Assembly: GCF_030411995.1 (NCBI RefSeq)
Contig: NZ_JASNRC010000014.1
Coordinates: 1 to 41,296 of the forward strand
From: Massilia sp. YIM B02769
GTDB taxonomy: Bacteria > Pseudomonadota > Gammaproteobacteria > Burkholderiales > Burkholderiaceae_D
Length of the DNA stretch: 41,296 nucleotides
Reading direction: 5' to 3'
Positions 1 through 8,146 of the stretch are shown piece after piece. The notes under the pieces are model-generated. The model made no database searches. It had not been told where the DNA came from and worked only from the letters and a program-made list of their open reading frames with translations. A program made the position numbers and the translations under genes. Position 1 is the first letter of the stretch. Each line of letters opens with the position of its first letter.

Positions 1-16
1 ACGGCTGTGCATGGAA

Positions 17-100
17 GTAGGGTGGGGACTCGTCCCCACCGCTATGCCATCAACACAAAAACCGGTGGGTTCGAGCCGTACGCGGACCGACCCACCCTAC
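17..100. repeat. REP-like inverted repeat, copy A
   Basis: GTAGGGTGGG at 17-26 is repeated inverted as CCCACCCTAC at 91-100. Inside the left arm is a second, smaller perfect hairpin (GGTGGGGA / TCCCCACC, 21-28 with 33-40, loop CTCG). The outer arms match the other dispersed hairpins of this window at 16310, 24771, 28351, 31968 and 35241, so it is called as a member of that family. It lies beyond the 3' end of the DUF1840 gene. Confidence 0.6.
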
Positions 101-121
101 GTCAACGAGCAGGGCGCAAAC

Positions 122-149
122 AAAAAGGAAGCGCAAGCGCTTCCTTTTT
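122..149. terminator. Rho-independent terminator, probably bidirectional
   Basis: A 7-bp stem, GGAAGCG (127-133) with CGCTTCC (138-144), has the loop CAAG. It is preceded by A5 and followed by T5. On the minus strand it sits about 55 bases beyond the stop of the DUF1840 gene at 203 and gives the usual stem plus U-run. The A tract on the other side lets it work in both directions. Confidence 0.7.
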
Positions 150-202
150 CGACATCACATCGGCCGCACTGAGCGGCATTGCTGCCAGCCCAGCCCGACG
201 AT

Positions 203-544
203 TTACACACCCCAGAGAATATCGCACTGCTGGTCGCGTGCTGCACGCAGCATTTCCAGCATCGGATAAGCACGGGTCGAGAAGCTGACCAGTTCGGCCT
301 GCTCATGCTCGGGATCGTCCTCGTCCACGCGGTGGGCCTTGATGTCCCGCTCCACTTCGTCGGTGGAAGGGTGCTTGCGGCTTTCTTCGATCTCGTGCTC
401 GAGCAGCTGGACGGCGCGGGTTGCCTCTTCGGAGGTGATGACGCCGATGTCCGGCTCCTTGTGCAGGAGGTCGAGGATGCGCTTGGCGTGCTCCTGATAC
501 ATCATCACATCAGGATAAGCTTTGCTTTTAAAAGTGATTAACAT
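203..544 (-). CDS. DUF1840 domain-containing protein
   Basis: A 113-residue protein of unknown function that I recognise as the DUF1840 family, common in Burkholderiales. It starts MLITFKSKAYPDVMMYQEHA and ends with the family's typical tail, RAYPMLEMLRAA followed by DILWGV. The middle is strongly acidic and charged and probably helical. No signal peptide or membrane segment is seen, so a cytoplasmic location is inferred. The ATG at 544 is chosen because AAGAGAA lies just upstream and the family starts at MLITF; a longer in-frame extension upstream overlaps the 3' end of nothing real. It is followed by the terminator at 122-149 and separated from the permease gene by 77 bases. Confidence 0.85.
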   Translation of the reverse strand: MLITFKSKAYPDVMMYQEHAKRILDLLHKEPDIGVITSEEATRAVQLLEHEIEESRKHPSTDEVERDIKAHRVDEDDPEHEQAELVSFSTRAYPMLEMLRAARDQQCDILWGV

Positions 545-621
545 ATGCGTTCTCTTATTGTTTGGCTTCGTAACTAAACGATAACACGTCTGCCCAAAAT
601 GGGTCATCCCGCGCGCGTCCG

Positions 622-2175
622 CTAGTGCGGACGGCGGCGGAAGATCCAGGCCAGCAGGGGCATGCCCAGGGCGACTGCGCCGGCGGCGCCGATGCCGGCG
701 GCCAGGCCGATACCAGTGTGCGCCTGGCTCGCCGCGTAAGGCAACATGAACGCCAGCGCACCCCAGCTGAACAGGTGGCTGAGCTCGAAGATGGCACTGG
801 CGCCGTTGCCCTGTGCGCGCCGTGCCAGGGCGCTGCGCTCTCCAGGCTTGCCGGTCCACATGACAATCAGCGTCGAACCAAGGGTGACGCCACAGATGGT
901 AAATGCGGCCAGCAGGCCGCTGACCGGTGCGCGCCAGGTCAGCCACAGTACCGGCACGCAGATCAGGGCCAGTACCGGGCCGATCGCCGCCGCCAGCTTG
1001 GCACGGCGCACCATGCGCGCGTTGGCCGGAGACGATTGCAGCAGGTCCGGCGCCTCCTCCGACAGCAGGACGATCCAGGCCAGCGACGAACTCAACGAGC
1101 CGCACAGCAGCGTCAGGCCGGTGCCGACCGCGAGGGCCGGCGCGCCGTCTTTCCTGAAAACGAGGAACAGCACAGGAATCAGGTAGAGCAGCTGTAACAG
1201 CACCTGGGAAATCAATTGCGGATCGCGCAGGATGAGGCGCCATTCCTTCCTGATCAAGGTCGACGCAAGACCTTTGTGGAAACGGAAGCGCAAGGCGCCT
1301 GCCGGCCGCCGCGACGTCTTCGCGACTCCGCCAGTCAGCTGCAGGCCGCGGGTAAAGCTGCGGTGCGTCAGCCCCACCGTCAAGGCAAACGCCAGCAGCG
1401 CCACCACGCCCACAGTCGTGGCTGCCAGCGGATCGCCCAGCAGTGCCCGGCCCGGTAGCCAGACGAGACTGTCCGCACTGATCGCCGCGCTGCTCCTGGC
1501 TGCACGCACCAGGATGCCTTCACTTGCGCCGGTCTGCACCGCCAGGTTCGGCAACTGCGACAGGATGAACAGGGCGGCACCCGCCAGCGCGCCCAGCACC
1601 TGCGCAACCACCCGCGTGCGGCGCGCGCCCAGCCAGCGCACCAACGCCAGCGTCAGCAGCATAGCAGCGGCCGAGGCGATCGCCGCCATGCCGAGCAGCA
1701 CCGGATACAGCGCCAACCAGCGTGGGTGTCCTTGCAGCACACCCACGTGCGCCAGCGGCGCCAGGAAGAACAGGTAGATCAAGGCGACGCCCAGGACGAC
1801 GCCGGCCAGGCGGACCGTGAAAATACTGCGCGAGGGCAGGGGCGAGGACAGCAGCAAGTCCATGTCGCCACGGTCGAACAAGACCTCGACACTGGACTTC
1901 AGCGCACTCGACAGCATGAACGTGAACGTGGCCACCAGCAGCACGCTGGCCGCCAGCACCAATTGCCGGGGCAGGTCGCCGTCTCCGCCGGATAGCTTGC
2001 CGACCACGTACCAGGCCCCGGCATGCACCATCAACCACACCAGCAGCCAGACCCCCACCAGCTTCCAGTGGAAGCCGCGCGGCTCCTTGCCGCTCTTCGA
2101 TGACAGCGTGGTGTACCAGAACATGCGTACTTCGTGACGCAGCAGCCAGAGTGCGCTGCCCGGTCGGGCGTTCAC
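622..2175 (-). CDS. ABC-2-type exporter permease
   Basis: A 517-residue polytopic membrane protein, the transmembrane subunit of an ABC exporter. Hydrophobic segments begin near residues 40-58 and 70-90 and recur along the protein, roughly ten or more in all. The second is followed by a cytosolic stretch with FDRGDMDLLLSSPLPSRSIF, a pattern I associate with ABC-2-type permeases that pair with a separate ATPase. The GTG at 2175 is the start because it overlaps the stop of the upstream ATPase gene in GTGA, indicating translational coupling. Substrate unknown. Together with the ATPase and the lipoprotein it forms one minus-strand operon (3436 to 622). Confidence 0.8.
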   Translation of the reverse strand: MNARPGSALWLLRHEVRMFWYTTLSSKSGKEPRGFHWKLVGVWLLVWLMVHAGAWYVVGKLSGGDGDLPRQLVLAASVLLVATFTFMLSSALKSSVEVLFDRGDMDLLLSSPLPSRSIFTVRLAGVVLGVALIYLFFLAPLAHVGVLQGHPRWLALYPVLLGMAAIASAAAMLLTLALVRWLGARRTRVVAQVLGALAGAALFILSQLPNLAVQTGASEGILVRAARSSAAISADSLVWLPGRALLGDPLAATTVGVVALLAFALTVGLTHRSFTRGLQLTGGVAKTSRRPAGALRFRFHKGLASTLIRKEWRLILRDPQLISQVLLQLLYLIPVLFLVFRKDGAPALAVGTGLTLLCGSLSSSLAWIVLLSEEAPDLLQSSPANARMVRRAKLAAAIGPVLALICVPVLWLTWRAPVSGLLAAFTICGVTLGSTLIVMWTGKPGERSALARRAQGNGASAIFELSHLFSWGALAFMLPYAASQAHTGIGLAAGIGAAGAVALGMPLLAWIFRRRPH

Positions 2176-2906
2176 GCTTGCCCCGTCAGTTGCAGGAACA
2201 TGTCTTCGAGCGTGTCCGCGTCTGTCTCCTGGCGCAATTGATCGAGCGTGCCCTGGGCGATCAGGCGGCCATGCTGGATGATGCCGATGCGCTGGGCCAG
2301 GCGCTCCGCCACTTCCAGGATATGGGTGGTCAGGATGACCGTGCCGCCCTTGGCGACATGGGACAGCAGCAAGTCCTTGACCTGGCGCGAGGCGCCGGCG
2401 TCCAGGCCGGTCAGCGGCTCGTCCAGGATCAGCAATTGCGGTTCGTGGATCAGCGCGCCGGCCAGGGCCAGCTTCTGCTTCATGCCGCGCGAAAAGCCTT
2501 CGGTCAGCTCGTGCGCATGCTTCGTCAAGTCCAGCCAGTCGAGCAGCTGGCGTGCACGCGGCTCGGCCGTGGCGCCATTCACGCCCCACAGCCCGGCAAC
2601 GAACTCCAGGTACTCGGTCGGCTTGAGCTTCCCGTACAGCATGGGATCATCCGGCAGGTAAGCCATGCTGCGCTTGGCGCCGGCCGGGTCGCGCGCCAGG
2701 TCGATGCCGTTGACTTCGATGCGGCCCTCGTCCGGCGCCAGCAGCCCGGACACCATGCGCAAGGTCGTGGTCTTGCCGGCGCCGTTCGGACCCAGCAGTG
2801 CGTAGAGCTCGCCGCGCGCAATCGTGAGGTCGAGACCGTCGACGGCGGGCCGGGCGAACTGCTTGCGCAGGCCGGAGACCAGCAGGGAAGGCGATTCCAT
2901 TTTCAT
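2172..2906 (-). CDS. ABC transporter ATP-binding protein
   Basis: A 244-residue cytoplasmic ATPase energising the adjacent permease. Walker A GPNGAGKTT is at residues 39-47. The signature motif is the variant FSRGMKQKLALA at about 138-149, and Walker B LLILDEPLTGLD follows at about 158-169. The H-loop histidine is in TTHILEVAE at about 195. The spacing and the SRGMKQK signature are typical of CcmA/DrrA-like exporter ATPases. The start ATG at 2906 overlaps the lipoprotein stop as ATGA, and the stop overlaps the permease GTG start. A second in-frame ATG lies two codons downstream. Substrate cannot be told from sequence. Confidence 0.93.
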   Translation of the reverse strand: MKMESPSLLVSGLRKQFARPAVDGLDLTIARGELYALLGPNGAGKTTTLRMVSGLLAPDEGRIEVNGIDLARDPAGAKRSMAYLPDDPMLYGKLKPTEYLEFVAGLWGVNGATAEPRARQLLDWLDLTKHAHELTEGFSRGMKQKLALAGALIHEPQLLILDEPLTGLDAGASRQVKDLLLSHVAKGGTVILTTHILEVAERLAQRIGIIQHGRLIAQGTLDQLRQETDADTLEDMFLQLTGQA

Positions 2907-3436
2907 AGCAGCGTGAAGGACTTCATGAATTGTTCGGATTGCTCGGCCGGGACGGCCTTGTCCTTGCCCAGCACAATGACCTGGTAGAAGCGCTTGCCGC
3001 GCGATTCGAAGTGGCCGGTCAGCTTCATCGGCCCGCCGTTGCCGGAGCCGGTGGCATCGATGTCGATGCTCTTGCGCGCGTTGTCAAGGTCGCCGCTGCT
3101 GGCCGCGCTTGCGCTTTCGCGCTGGACGGTCGCGTCGATGTTGCGCAGCATGGCGGTCTTCATGGCATCGACCGCGGCCTGTGCACCCGCCGCATCCGGG
3201 GCGACGCCGGTGCCCACCGCAAACATCACGCCCTCGACCTCGGCAGCGGTCATGGTCATCTCGACCTTGACGCCGTCCAGGTCGACGCTGCGCGTGTGGC
3301 TGGCCGGCTTGGCCGGAAACATCACGCGATAGGGCGCATCCGGGCTGCTGTAGTCGCGCCAGTTGTAGGTAGGATTGCAGCCAGCCAGCAGCGTGGCTGC
3401 AAGAACGAGTGTTGTGGCAAGTTTATGTTTTTGCAT
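2903..3436 (-). CDS. Putative lipoprotein of the ABC exporter operon
   Basis: A 177-residue protein with a lipoprotein signal: MQKHKLATTLVLAATLLAGC, lipobox LAGC with Cys20. It is therefore probably exported and lipid-anchored. The mature part (NPTYNWRDYSSPDAPYRVMF onward) has no domain I can name with confidence. It resembles small Burkholderiales lipoproteins with a predicted alpha/beta fold. An upstream in-frame extension to 3463 is rejected because the signal peptide starts at MQKHK. Its stop overlaps the ATPase start (ATGA), so it is the first gene of the operon and may be an accessory of the exporter. That role is inference from the coupling only. Confidence 0.8.
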   Translation of the reverse strand: MQKHKLATTLVLAATLLAGCNPTYNWRDYSSPDAPYRVMFPAKPASHTRSVDLDGVKVEMTMTAAEVEGVMFAVGTGVAPDAAGAQAAVDAMKTAMLRNIDATVQRESASAASSGDLDNARKSIDIDATGSGNGGPMKLTGHFESRGKRFYQVIVLGKDKAVPAEQSEQFMKSFTLL

Positions 3437-3490
3437 GCCTTGATGGTAGCAGGGCGCCGCCACGCAGGCTACAGGCGCCGGTCGCCCGGC

Positions 3491-5008
3491 TCAACGCTCG
3501 CGCAGCCCGCGCCGGTAGCCGATCGCCTCGGCCATGTTTTCCGAGGTGATGGTAGGCGACCCCGTCACGTCGGCGATGGTACGCGCCACCTTCAGTACCC
3601 GGTGATAGGCCCGTGCCGACCAGTGCATCAGCGCCATGGCGCCGCGCAGGGTGCGCTCGCTGGCGTCGTCGAGTTCGCAATAGCGATCGATCTCGCGCGT
3701 GCTCAGGCGGCTGTTCACCTTGCCCTGGCGCTCCAGCTGCAGCGCATGGGCTGCAGCCACACGCGCACCGATCTCGGCCGTGCTCTCGCCGTCGGCCTGG
3801 GCGCTCATGGCCTCGGGCGCCATCGCCGCCACTTCGACCTGCATGTCGATGCGGTCGAGCAGGGGGCCGGAGATGCGGTCCTGGTAGCGCTGCGCCGTCT
3901 CGCTTGTGCAATGGCATTTGCCGGAAGGGTGACCATACCAGCCGCAAGGACAGGGATTCATGGCCGCGATCAGCTGGAAGCGGGCCGGAAAGTCGGCCTG
4001 GTTGGCGGCGCGCGAAATCGTGATGCGGCCCGACTCCAGCGGCTCACGTAATACCTCCAATACCTTGCGGTCGAACTCGGGCAGTTCGTCCAGGAAGAGG
4101 ACGCCGCAATGCGCCAGCGATATTTCGCCAGGGCGCGGCACATTCCCGCCGCCGACCAGGGCCACGCCCGAGCTCGTATGGTGGGGGCTGCGGAAGGGCC
4201 GCGCCCGCCATTGCTGGGCGGAGAAACGCCCGGTGAGCGAATGCACGGCCGCCGCTTCCAGTGCCTCCTCGTCCGTCATCGGCGGCAGCAGGCCGGGAAA
4301 GCGCGAGGCCAGCATGCTCTTGCCGGCGCCTGGCGGGCCTGCGAGCAAGATCGAGTGGTTGCCAGCGGCCGCGATTTCGAGGGCGCGCTTGACGTGGATC
4401 TGGCCTTTGACGTCGGAAAAGTCGGGATAGCTCGGCGCCTGCGCCTGGCCGGGATTGCTGTAGCGCTCCAGCCGCGCGTCTTCTGCCACGGCAGAGAAGT
4501 GGGCGCACACCTGCAGCAGGGTATCGGCCGGATATACACGCGCATCGAGCACGAGTGCGGCTTCGTCGGCATTCGCTTTCGGCAGGATGAAACCGCGCCG
4601 CGCACCACGGCCGCTGCGCTGGATGGCGAAGGTCATGGCCAGCGCGCCGCGCACCGGCCGCAGCTGGCCCGATAGCGACAATTCCCCCGCGAATTCGTAC
4701 TTGTCGAGCTCTTTCGAAGGAATCTGGCCGGAAGCGGCCAGGATGCCGAGCGCGATGGGCAAGTCGAAACGGCCGGATTCCTTCGGCAAGTCGGCGGGTG
4801 CGAGGTTGATGGTGATGCGCCGTGCCGGGATTTCGAAGCCGACGTTTTGCAGCGCGGCGCGCACCCGGTCCTTGGCTTCGCGCACTTCGGCATCGGGCAA
4901 GCCGACGATGGTGAAACTGGGTAGGCCATTGGCCAGGTGCACTTCAACGCTGACGGGGAGGGCTTCCATGCCGGCGAGGGCGCGGCTTCGTAACACGGCG
5001 AGACTCAT
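3491..5008 (-). CDS. comM: ComM/YifB family Mg-chelatase-like AAA+ ATPase
   Basis: A 505-residue protein of the YifB/ComM family, a hexameric AAA+ motor. In naturally transformable bacteria ComM promotes branch migration during integration of incoming DNA. The N-terminal domain (residues 1-180) carries the conserved FTIVGLPDAEVREAKDRVRAA region. The AAA+ domain has Walker A GPPGAGKS at 224-231 and Walker B GVLFLDEL at 302-309. A cysteine cluster follows in NPCPCGWYGHPSGKCHC (351-367), then SGPLLDRID (380-388) with the likely arginine finger. The ATG at 5008 is preceded by GGAAAG and starts the family-typical MSLAVLRSRA; a longer upstream reading lacks similarity. The full domain set suggests a functional gene, so competence is possible but not shown. 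Confidence 0.93.
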   Translation of the reverse strand: MSLAVLRSRALAGMEALPVSVEVHLANGLPSFTIVGLPDAEVREAKDRVRAALQNVGFEIPARRITINLAPADLPKESGRFDLPIALGILAASGQIPSKELDKYEFAGELSLSGQLRPVRGALAMTFAIQRSGRGARRGFILPKANADEAALVLDARVYPADTLLQVCAHFSAVAEDARLERYSNPGQAQAPSYPDFSDVKGQIHVKRALEIAAAGNHSILLAGPPGAGKSMLASRFPGLLPPMTDEEALEAAAVHSLTGRFSAQQWRARPFRSPHHTSSGVALVGGGNVPRPGEISLAHCGVLFLDELPEFDRKVLEVLREPLESGRITISRAANQADFPARFQLIAAMNPCPCGWYGHPSGKCHCTSETAQRYQDRISGPLLDRIDMQVEVAAMAPEAMSAQADGESTAEIGARVAAAHALQLERQGKVNSRLSTREIDRYCELDDASERTLRGAMALMHWSARAYHRVLKVARTIADVTGSPTITSENMAEAIGYRRGLRER

Positions 5009-5117
5009 GGGCTTTCCGGAGAAATGAGGACTCGCAGGATGGTGGCACCGCCTTGGCTGGCACTTGTTGAGCGCACCCAAGCGTGCGGCAGGTCGACTCA
5101 GGCGCGTGCAGGAAGCC

Positions 5118-5630
5118 TCAGACGTCGCGCAGGCATACCACCGGCATGGTCAGCGCGCGCTTGTCCTTGAAGAAAGCGATATCGAACAGCGCCGCCGCGC
5201 CCACCACTTCCTTGCCGAGCTGGCGCAGCAGGGCGGCAGCCGCTTCGATGGTGCCGCCGGTGGCCAGCACGTCGTCGACGATCAGCACGCGCTGGCCCTT
5301 GATGCGTTCCGGCTGGATCTCGATGGTGGCGCTGCCGTACTCGCGCTTGTAGTCGATGCTGATCGCGTGGCCGGGCAACTTGCCGGCCTTGCGCGCCATG
5401 GCGAAGCCGACCTTGTGCTCAAGGGCCAGGGCGCCGGCGATCATGAAGCCGCGTGCGTCCATGGCCAGGATGAAGTCGAAATGCAATTGATCGGTCTGCG
5501 CGTGGAGGGTGTCGATCGCGAGGCGCCAGTGCTCGGGATTGTCGAAGATGCAGCCGACGTCGATGAAATTCACGCCCGGTTCTGGGTAATCCTGGAAAAA
5601 TTCCAGCGGAACGCTGTCGAAATCGTTCAT
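5118..5630 (-). CDS. apt: Adenine phosphoribosyltransferase
   Basis: A 170-residue type I phosphoribosyltransferase. The PRPP-binding loop VLIVDDVLATGGT is at residues 115-127, and DARGFMIAG (58-66) matches the APT flexible-loop side. APT makes AMP from adenine and PRPP in purine salvage in the cytosol. The N-terminus (FFQDYPEPGVNFIDVGCIFD) is shorter and more divergent than the usual PKPGILFRDITPLL region of APT, so base specificity is a little less certain than the fold. The ATG at 5630 gives the family length although its Shine-Dalgarno is weak. It has intergenic gaps of about 110 bases on both sides. Confidence 0.82.
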   Translation of the reverse strand: MNDFDSVPLEFFQDYPEPGVNFIDVGCIFDNPEHWRLAIDTLHAQTDQLHFDFILAMDARGFMIAGALALEHKVGFAMARKAGKLPGHAISIDYKREYGSATIEIQPERIKGQRVLIVDDVLATGGTIEAAAALLRQLGKEVVGAAALFDIAFFKDKRALTMPVVCLRDV

Positions 5631-5748
5631 GTGGGTGATAGCTCGTGGTGGTAAAGCGCGTGAGTGTACGACGATTATCGGCGGTCTGCGCAAAGGTGGC
5701 GCCGCGCTCGCCGCTGGCGCCGCCCGGCGGACACGGACAACGAGGAAA

Positions 5749-6330
5749 TCAGGAGGCGGCCTCCGGCGCCTCCGCCGGCGGCGCGAAGGCCGGCCCTGCG
5801 AGCGCCAGCAAGTGTTCGCGCACGCCCACTGGCCAGCTTGCCACCACCTGCTCCAGGCGCGCCGCATCGCCCGCGAACAGGGCGCGCGAGGCTTCCTCGA
5901 AGCCCGGTTCGTCGCCGGCCAATTCGTGCATGAAGCGGTAGGCCGAATCGCGCGCTTCGCGCATCAGGTCGGTCTGGCGGGCATCGCGCGAGGCATGTTC
6001 CACCAGTTTGCGCAGCGCCACCGAGGCGCCGCCCGGCTGCGAGGACAGCCATTCCCAATGGCGCGGCAACAAGGTCACTTCGCGCGCCACCACGCCCAGC
6101 TTGGGACGGCCGGCGCTGCGCGGCTGCATACGCGGAATGCGTTGCAGGACGTCTTCTTCGGTGCCGGTGAAATTGATCTCGACCGGGCGGCTGGTGACCA
6201 GGTCGAGAATCGCGATGGAGCGTTCGGTTCCGCTGTCGAGCGCGCGCTTGACGGCGCTGACGACCTCGGTGAGTGGTCCCTTGGCCAGCAGCTCGGTGCC
6301 AAGAAAGGCGATGCAGTGAGAGGGCAGCAT
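5749..6330 (-). CDS. DUF2239 family protein
   Basis: A 193-residue protein matching my memory of DUF2239. It starts with a short beta-rich part (FLGTELLAKGPLTEVVSAVKRALD), then the diagnostic RPKLGVVAREVTLLPRHWEW and QPGGASVALRKLVEHA. A helical C-terminus follows with DSAYRFMHELAGDEPGFEEASRALFAGD. Function unknown. The RPKLGVV/VALRKLVE pattern looks like a short DNA- or RNA-binding ribbon-helix segment, but that is only a guess. The start is fixed by GGAG seven bases before ATG. A possible promoter lies at 6376-6404. The C-terminus is Ala/Pro rich. It is probably monocistronic, with the MITE directly upstream. Confidence 0.85.
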   Translation of the reverse strand: MLPSHCIAFLGTELLAKGPLTEVVSAVKRALDSGTERSIAILDLVTSRPVEINFTGTEEDVLQRIPRMQPRSAGRPKLGVVAREVTLLPRHWEWLSSQPGGASVALRKLVEHASRDARQTDLMREARDSAYRFMHELAGDEPGFEEASRALFAGDAARLEQVVASWPVGVREHLLALAGPAFAPPAEAPEAAS

Positions 6331-6375
6331 GACTTCTCCAATGGAAGAAAATGCACGGAGGTGTGCATGCCGCAG

Positions 6376-6404
6376 ATATTACCCGGATAAAAACGGGAGC
6401 GCAA
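6376..6404 (-). promoter_or_regulatory. Possible sigma-70 promoter for the DUF2239 gene
   Basis: Read on the minus strand, TTGCGC (6404-6399) and TAATAT (6381-6376) are separated by 17 bases. Each hexamer is a partial match to the consensus. The predicted start would lie about 40 bases before the ATG at 6330. This is pattern matching only. Confidence 0.35.
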
Positions 6405-6447
6405 TAACACCCGGGTGAAATTGTCGAGCTTGTCTAAGCTTGGCGGC

Positions 6448-6622
6448 TTAGAACCTATCCCAGTAGGGAGGAGGAAGTTGCTGGCGATGACTGGGAAGCG
6501 CGGGCTAGGCGCGAGGACGCCGCATGGCGAGCCACGGGTTTGCCAACTGCGGGACGAGCAACGCCGCCCCCGCTTTCCAGGCGCGTCAGCAACGACTCAT
6601 TCCCTACTGGGATAGGTTCTTA
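6448..6622. mobile_element. MITE-like element, 169 bp, with 19-bp terminal inverted repeats and TTA target duplication
   Basis: GAACCTATCCCAGTAGGGA at 6451-6469 is perfectly repeated inverted at 6601-6619. TTA flanks it on both sides (6448-6450 and 6620-6622). The interior continues the fold: GTTGCTG (6477-6483) pairs with CAGCAAC (6587-6593), and CTGGGAAGCG (6491-6500) pairs with CGCTTTCCAG (6571-6580) with one mismatch. There is no transposase gene. Size, perfect ends, a 3-bp TNA-type duplication and lack of coding capacity fit a non-autonomous element, perhaps mobilised by an IS5-family enzyme (inference). The right-hand TTA is the complement of the TAA stop codon of the OmpH-like gene. 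Confidence 0.75.
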
Positions 6623-7144
6623 GTTGTCGAGCATGCGCGACACCTGGTCGGTAATGTCCAGCGCCGGCCGATGCCAGACGGTGCGGGTCAGCACCAGGTC
6701 GACGCCCTGTTGCGCGCGCAGCGACGCGATGATGGCGCTGATGCGCTCCGCCATGCGGCTGCGTTCTTCCATCCTGCGCTCGAACAGGTCTTCCTGCAGC
6801 ACGGCCTGGTCGCGCCGCACCGCGCGTTCGAGGTCGCCGATTTCGCGCGAGCGCTCCAGGTGTTCGCGGTCCGACAACTGCGGGGCGTCGTGCGCCAGCT
6901 TCTCGGACAAGTCGCGCAGGCGGCGCACCTCGGCCTGGATCTGCTGGCGGCGCGGCGCGAATTCGGCGTCGATCCTCGCCGCCACCGCCTGGGCGCGCGG
7001 GGACTCGCTGAGCAGGCGCTCGACGTTCACGACCGCGATGCGCGCGCCGCGGCTGCCGTCTTGCGCCGCAGCCGGCAGCGGCGTCACGCCGATGAGCGCC
7101 AGGCACAGCCAGCCCGCTGCCAGGTATGTCGAATAGGTTTTCAA
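6620..7144 (-). CDS. OmpH/Skp-like periplasmic protein
   Basis: A 174-residue protein with an N-terminal signal sequence (KTYSTYLAAGWLCLALIGV, cleavage probably after PAAAQ). The mature region begins ARIAVVNVERLLSESPRAQA, the hallmark of OmpH/Skp family proteins. It is followed by a long charged coiled coil (about residues 55-140) and a short C-terminal strand region with VDLVLTRTVWHRP. Family members act as trimeric periplasmic chaperones for outer-membrane proteins. This copy is not next to bamA or lpxD, so it may be a paralogue. The start is a TTG at 7144, overlapping the phosphatase stop as TTGA, with AGAGGAAC upstream; no ATG fits the signal peptide. The stop codon lies at the edge of the MITE. 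Confidence 0.78.
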   Translation of the reverse strand: MKTYSTYLAAGWLCLALIGVTPLPAAAQDGSRGARIAVVNVERLLSESPRAQAVAARIDAEFAPRRQQIQAEVRRLRDLSEKLAHDAPQLSDREHLERSREIGDLERAVRRDQAVLQEDLFERRMEERSRMAERISAIIASLRAQQGVDLVLTRTVWHRPALDITDQVSRMLDN

Positions 7145-8070
7145 GCTTGTTCCTCTGCAGCCCTGGCGCTTGCCGGGACGGGACGAATGGAAGGGTTGTC
7201 GTTCGAGTCTACGCCATCCGGCGTCCACATGAGCGCGGAGGCGTCATCCGCGTTCTTCACTGCCAGCGCGGCCGTCGCCTGCGCCGTCTCCCAGGCGCGC
7301 AGCTCGTGCGCCAGGCCGGCAAGGCCGTCCGCGCGGCAGCGGCGCACCAGGTCTTCCTGGGTGTACAGGCGGTAGGTGTCGGCCAGGCGGTTGAAGCCGT
7401 CGCTCATGGCCAGCACGGCGCTGCCGCGCGGCAGATGCAGGTTGGCGGTGCGCGCCTTGAGCGGTCCTTGCGGCGCCAGGCACAGGACAGTCGGCGCGGG
7501 CGATGCATGCTGGTCCTCGCGCCGCGCACGCAGCAGCGGCAGCAGGCGGGTCCGGCGCACCGCCGGGTCGTGCACGCCTTCCTGCGCCAGCGCCGCCACC
7601 GCATCCTGCACCACGGTCTCGAAGGGGTTCACGTAGGGATCGAGGTCGGTCACCACCCCATCGGCGTCGATGCCGAAGGCCTTGCAGTCGCCCAGGCAGT
7701 ACAGCGATGCGGATACCTGGCCGCCGCCGTCGCGCAGGCGGATCCAGGTGAGGGCAGCAAGCGGATAGGCGTACAGCGGCACATCGCGGCCGGCCGTTCG
7801 CGCGCGGTAATCGCGCCGCACGTCCTCGATCGCCAGCTGTACGCTGTCGGCCTGGGAGCGCGCGGCGTCGAGCACGCGGCCGAGCGCGGCGGCAAAGGCC
7901 TGCACGAACCAGGCGACATCGCCCTGCTGCTCGTCGGCGTAGTCGAGGTCGGCCACCGAGGTCGCGCCGTCGAGGACGAGGAGGTCGGTGACGCCGTCGT
8001 GTTCGAAGACGGCCACGAGGTCTTCATTGATGCCGTTGCCGGGTGCGCAGGAAATTCGCTCGATTGCCAT
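7141..8070 (-). CDS. PP2C-like serine/threonine phosphatase domain protein
   Basis: A 309-residue soluble protein with a PP2C (PPM) fold pattern. NED is at residues 15-17, the metal-binding LVLDGATSV at 32-39 (Asp34), LGDCKAFGID at about 126-135, AMSDGFNRL at 221-229 and a late NADDASAL with the second aspartate pair at about 282-289. These are the usual motifs in the usual order, so catalysis of Mg/Mn-dependent dephosphorylation is plausible, although the protein is divergent. No membrane segment is seen. The ATG at 8070 has only a weak Shine-Dalgarno. Its last codons overlap the TTG start of the OmpH-like gene, so the two are co-translated. No kinase partner is present in the window. The target is unknown. 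Confidence 0.75.
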   Translation of the reverse strand: MAIERISCAPGNGINEDLVAVFEHDGVTDLLVLDGATSVADLDYADEQQGDVAWFVQAFAAALGRVLDAARSQADSVQLAIEDVRRDYRARTAGRDVPLYAYPLAALTWIRLRDGGGQVSASLYCLGDCKAFGIDADGVVTDLDPYVNPFETVVQDAVAALAQEGVHDPAVRRTRLLPLLRARREDQHASPAPTVLCLAPQGPLKARTANLHLPRGSAVLAMSDGFNRLADTYRLYTQEDLVRRCRADGLAGLAHELRAWETAQATAALAVKNADDASALMWTPDGVDSNDNPSIRPVPASARAAEEQA

Positions 8071-8146
8071 TCAGGTCGTTCATTAGCTGGATAGCACAAT
8101 GGTAACACCGCACCAGCCCGCCAGAACCCCGTGCCCGCGATATTCC

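Noticed and set aside
6415..6615. A 66-codon open frame within the MITE-like element
   Set aside because: It reads straight through the terminal inverted repeats, has no Shine-Dalgarno of its own and no recognisable sequence.
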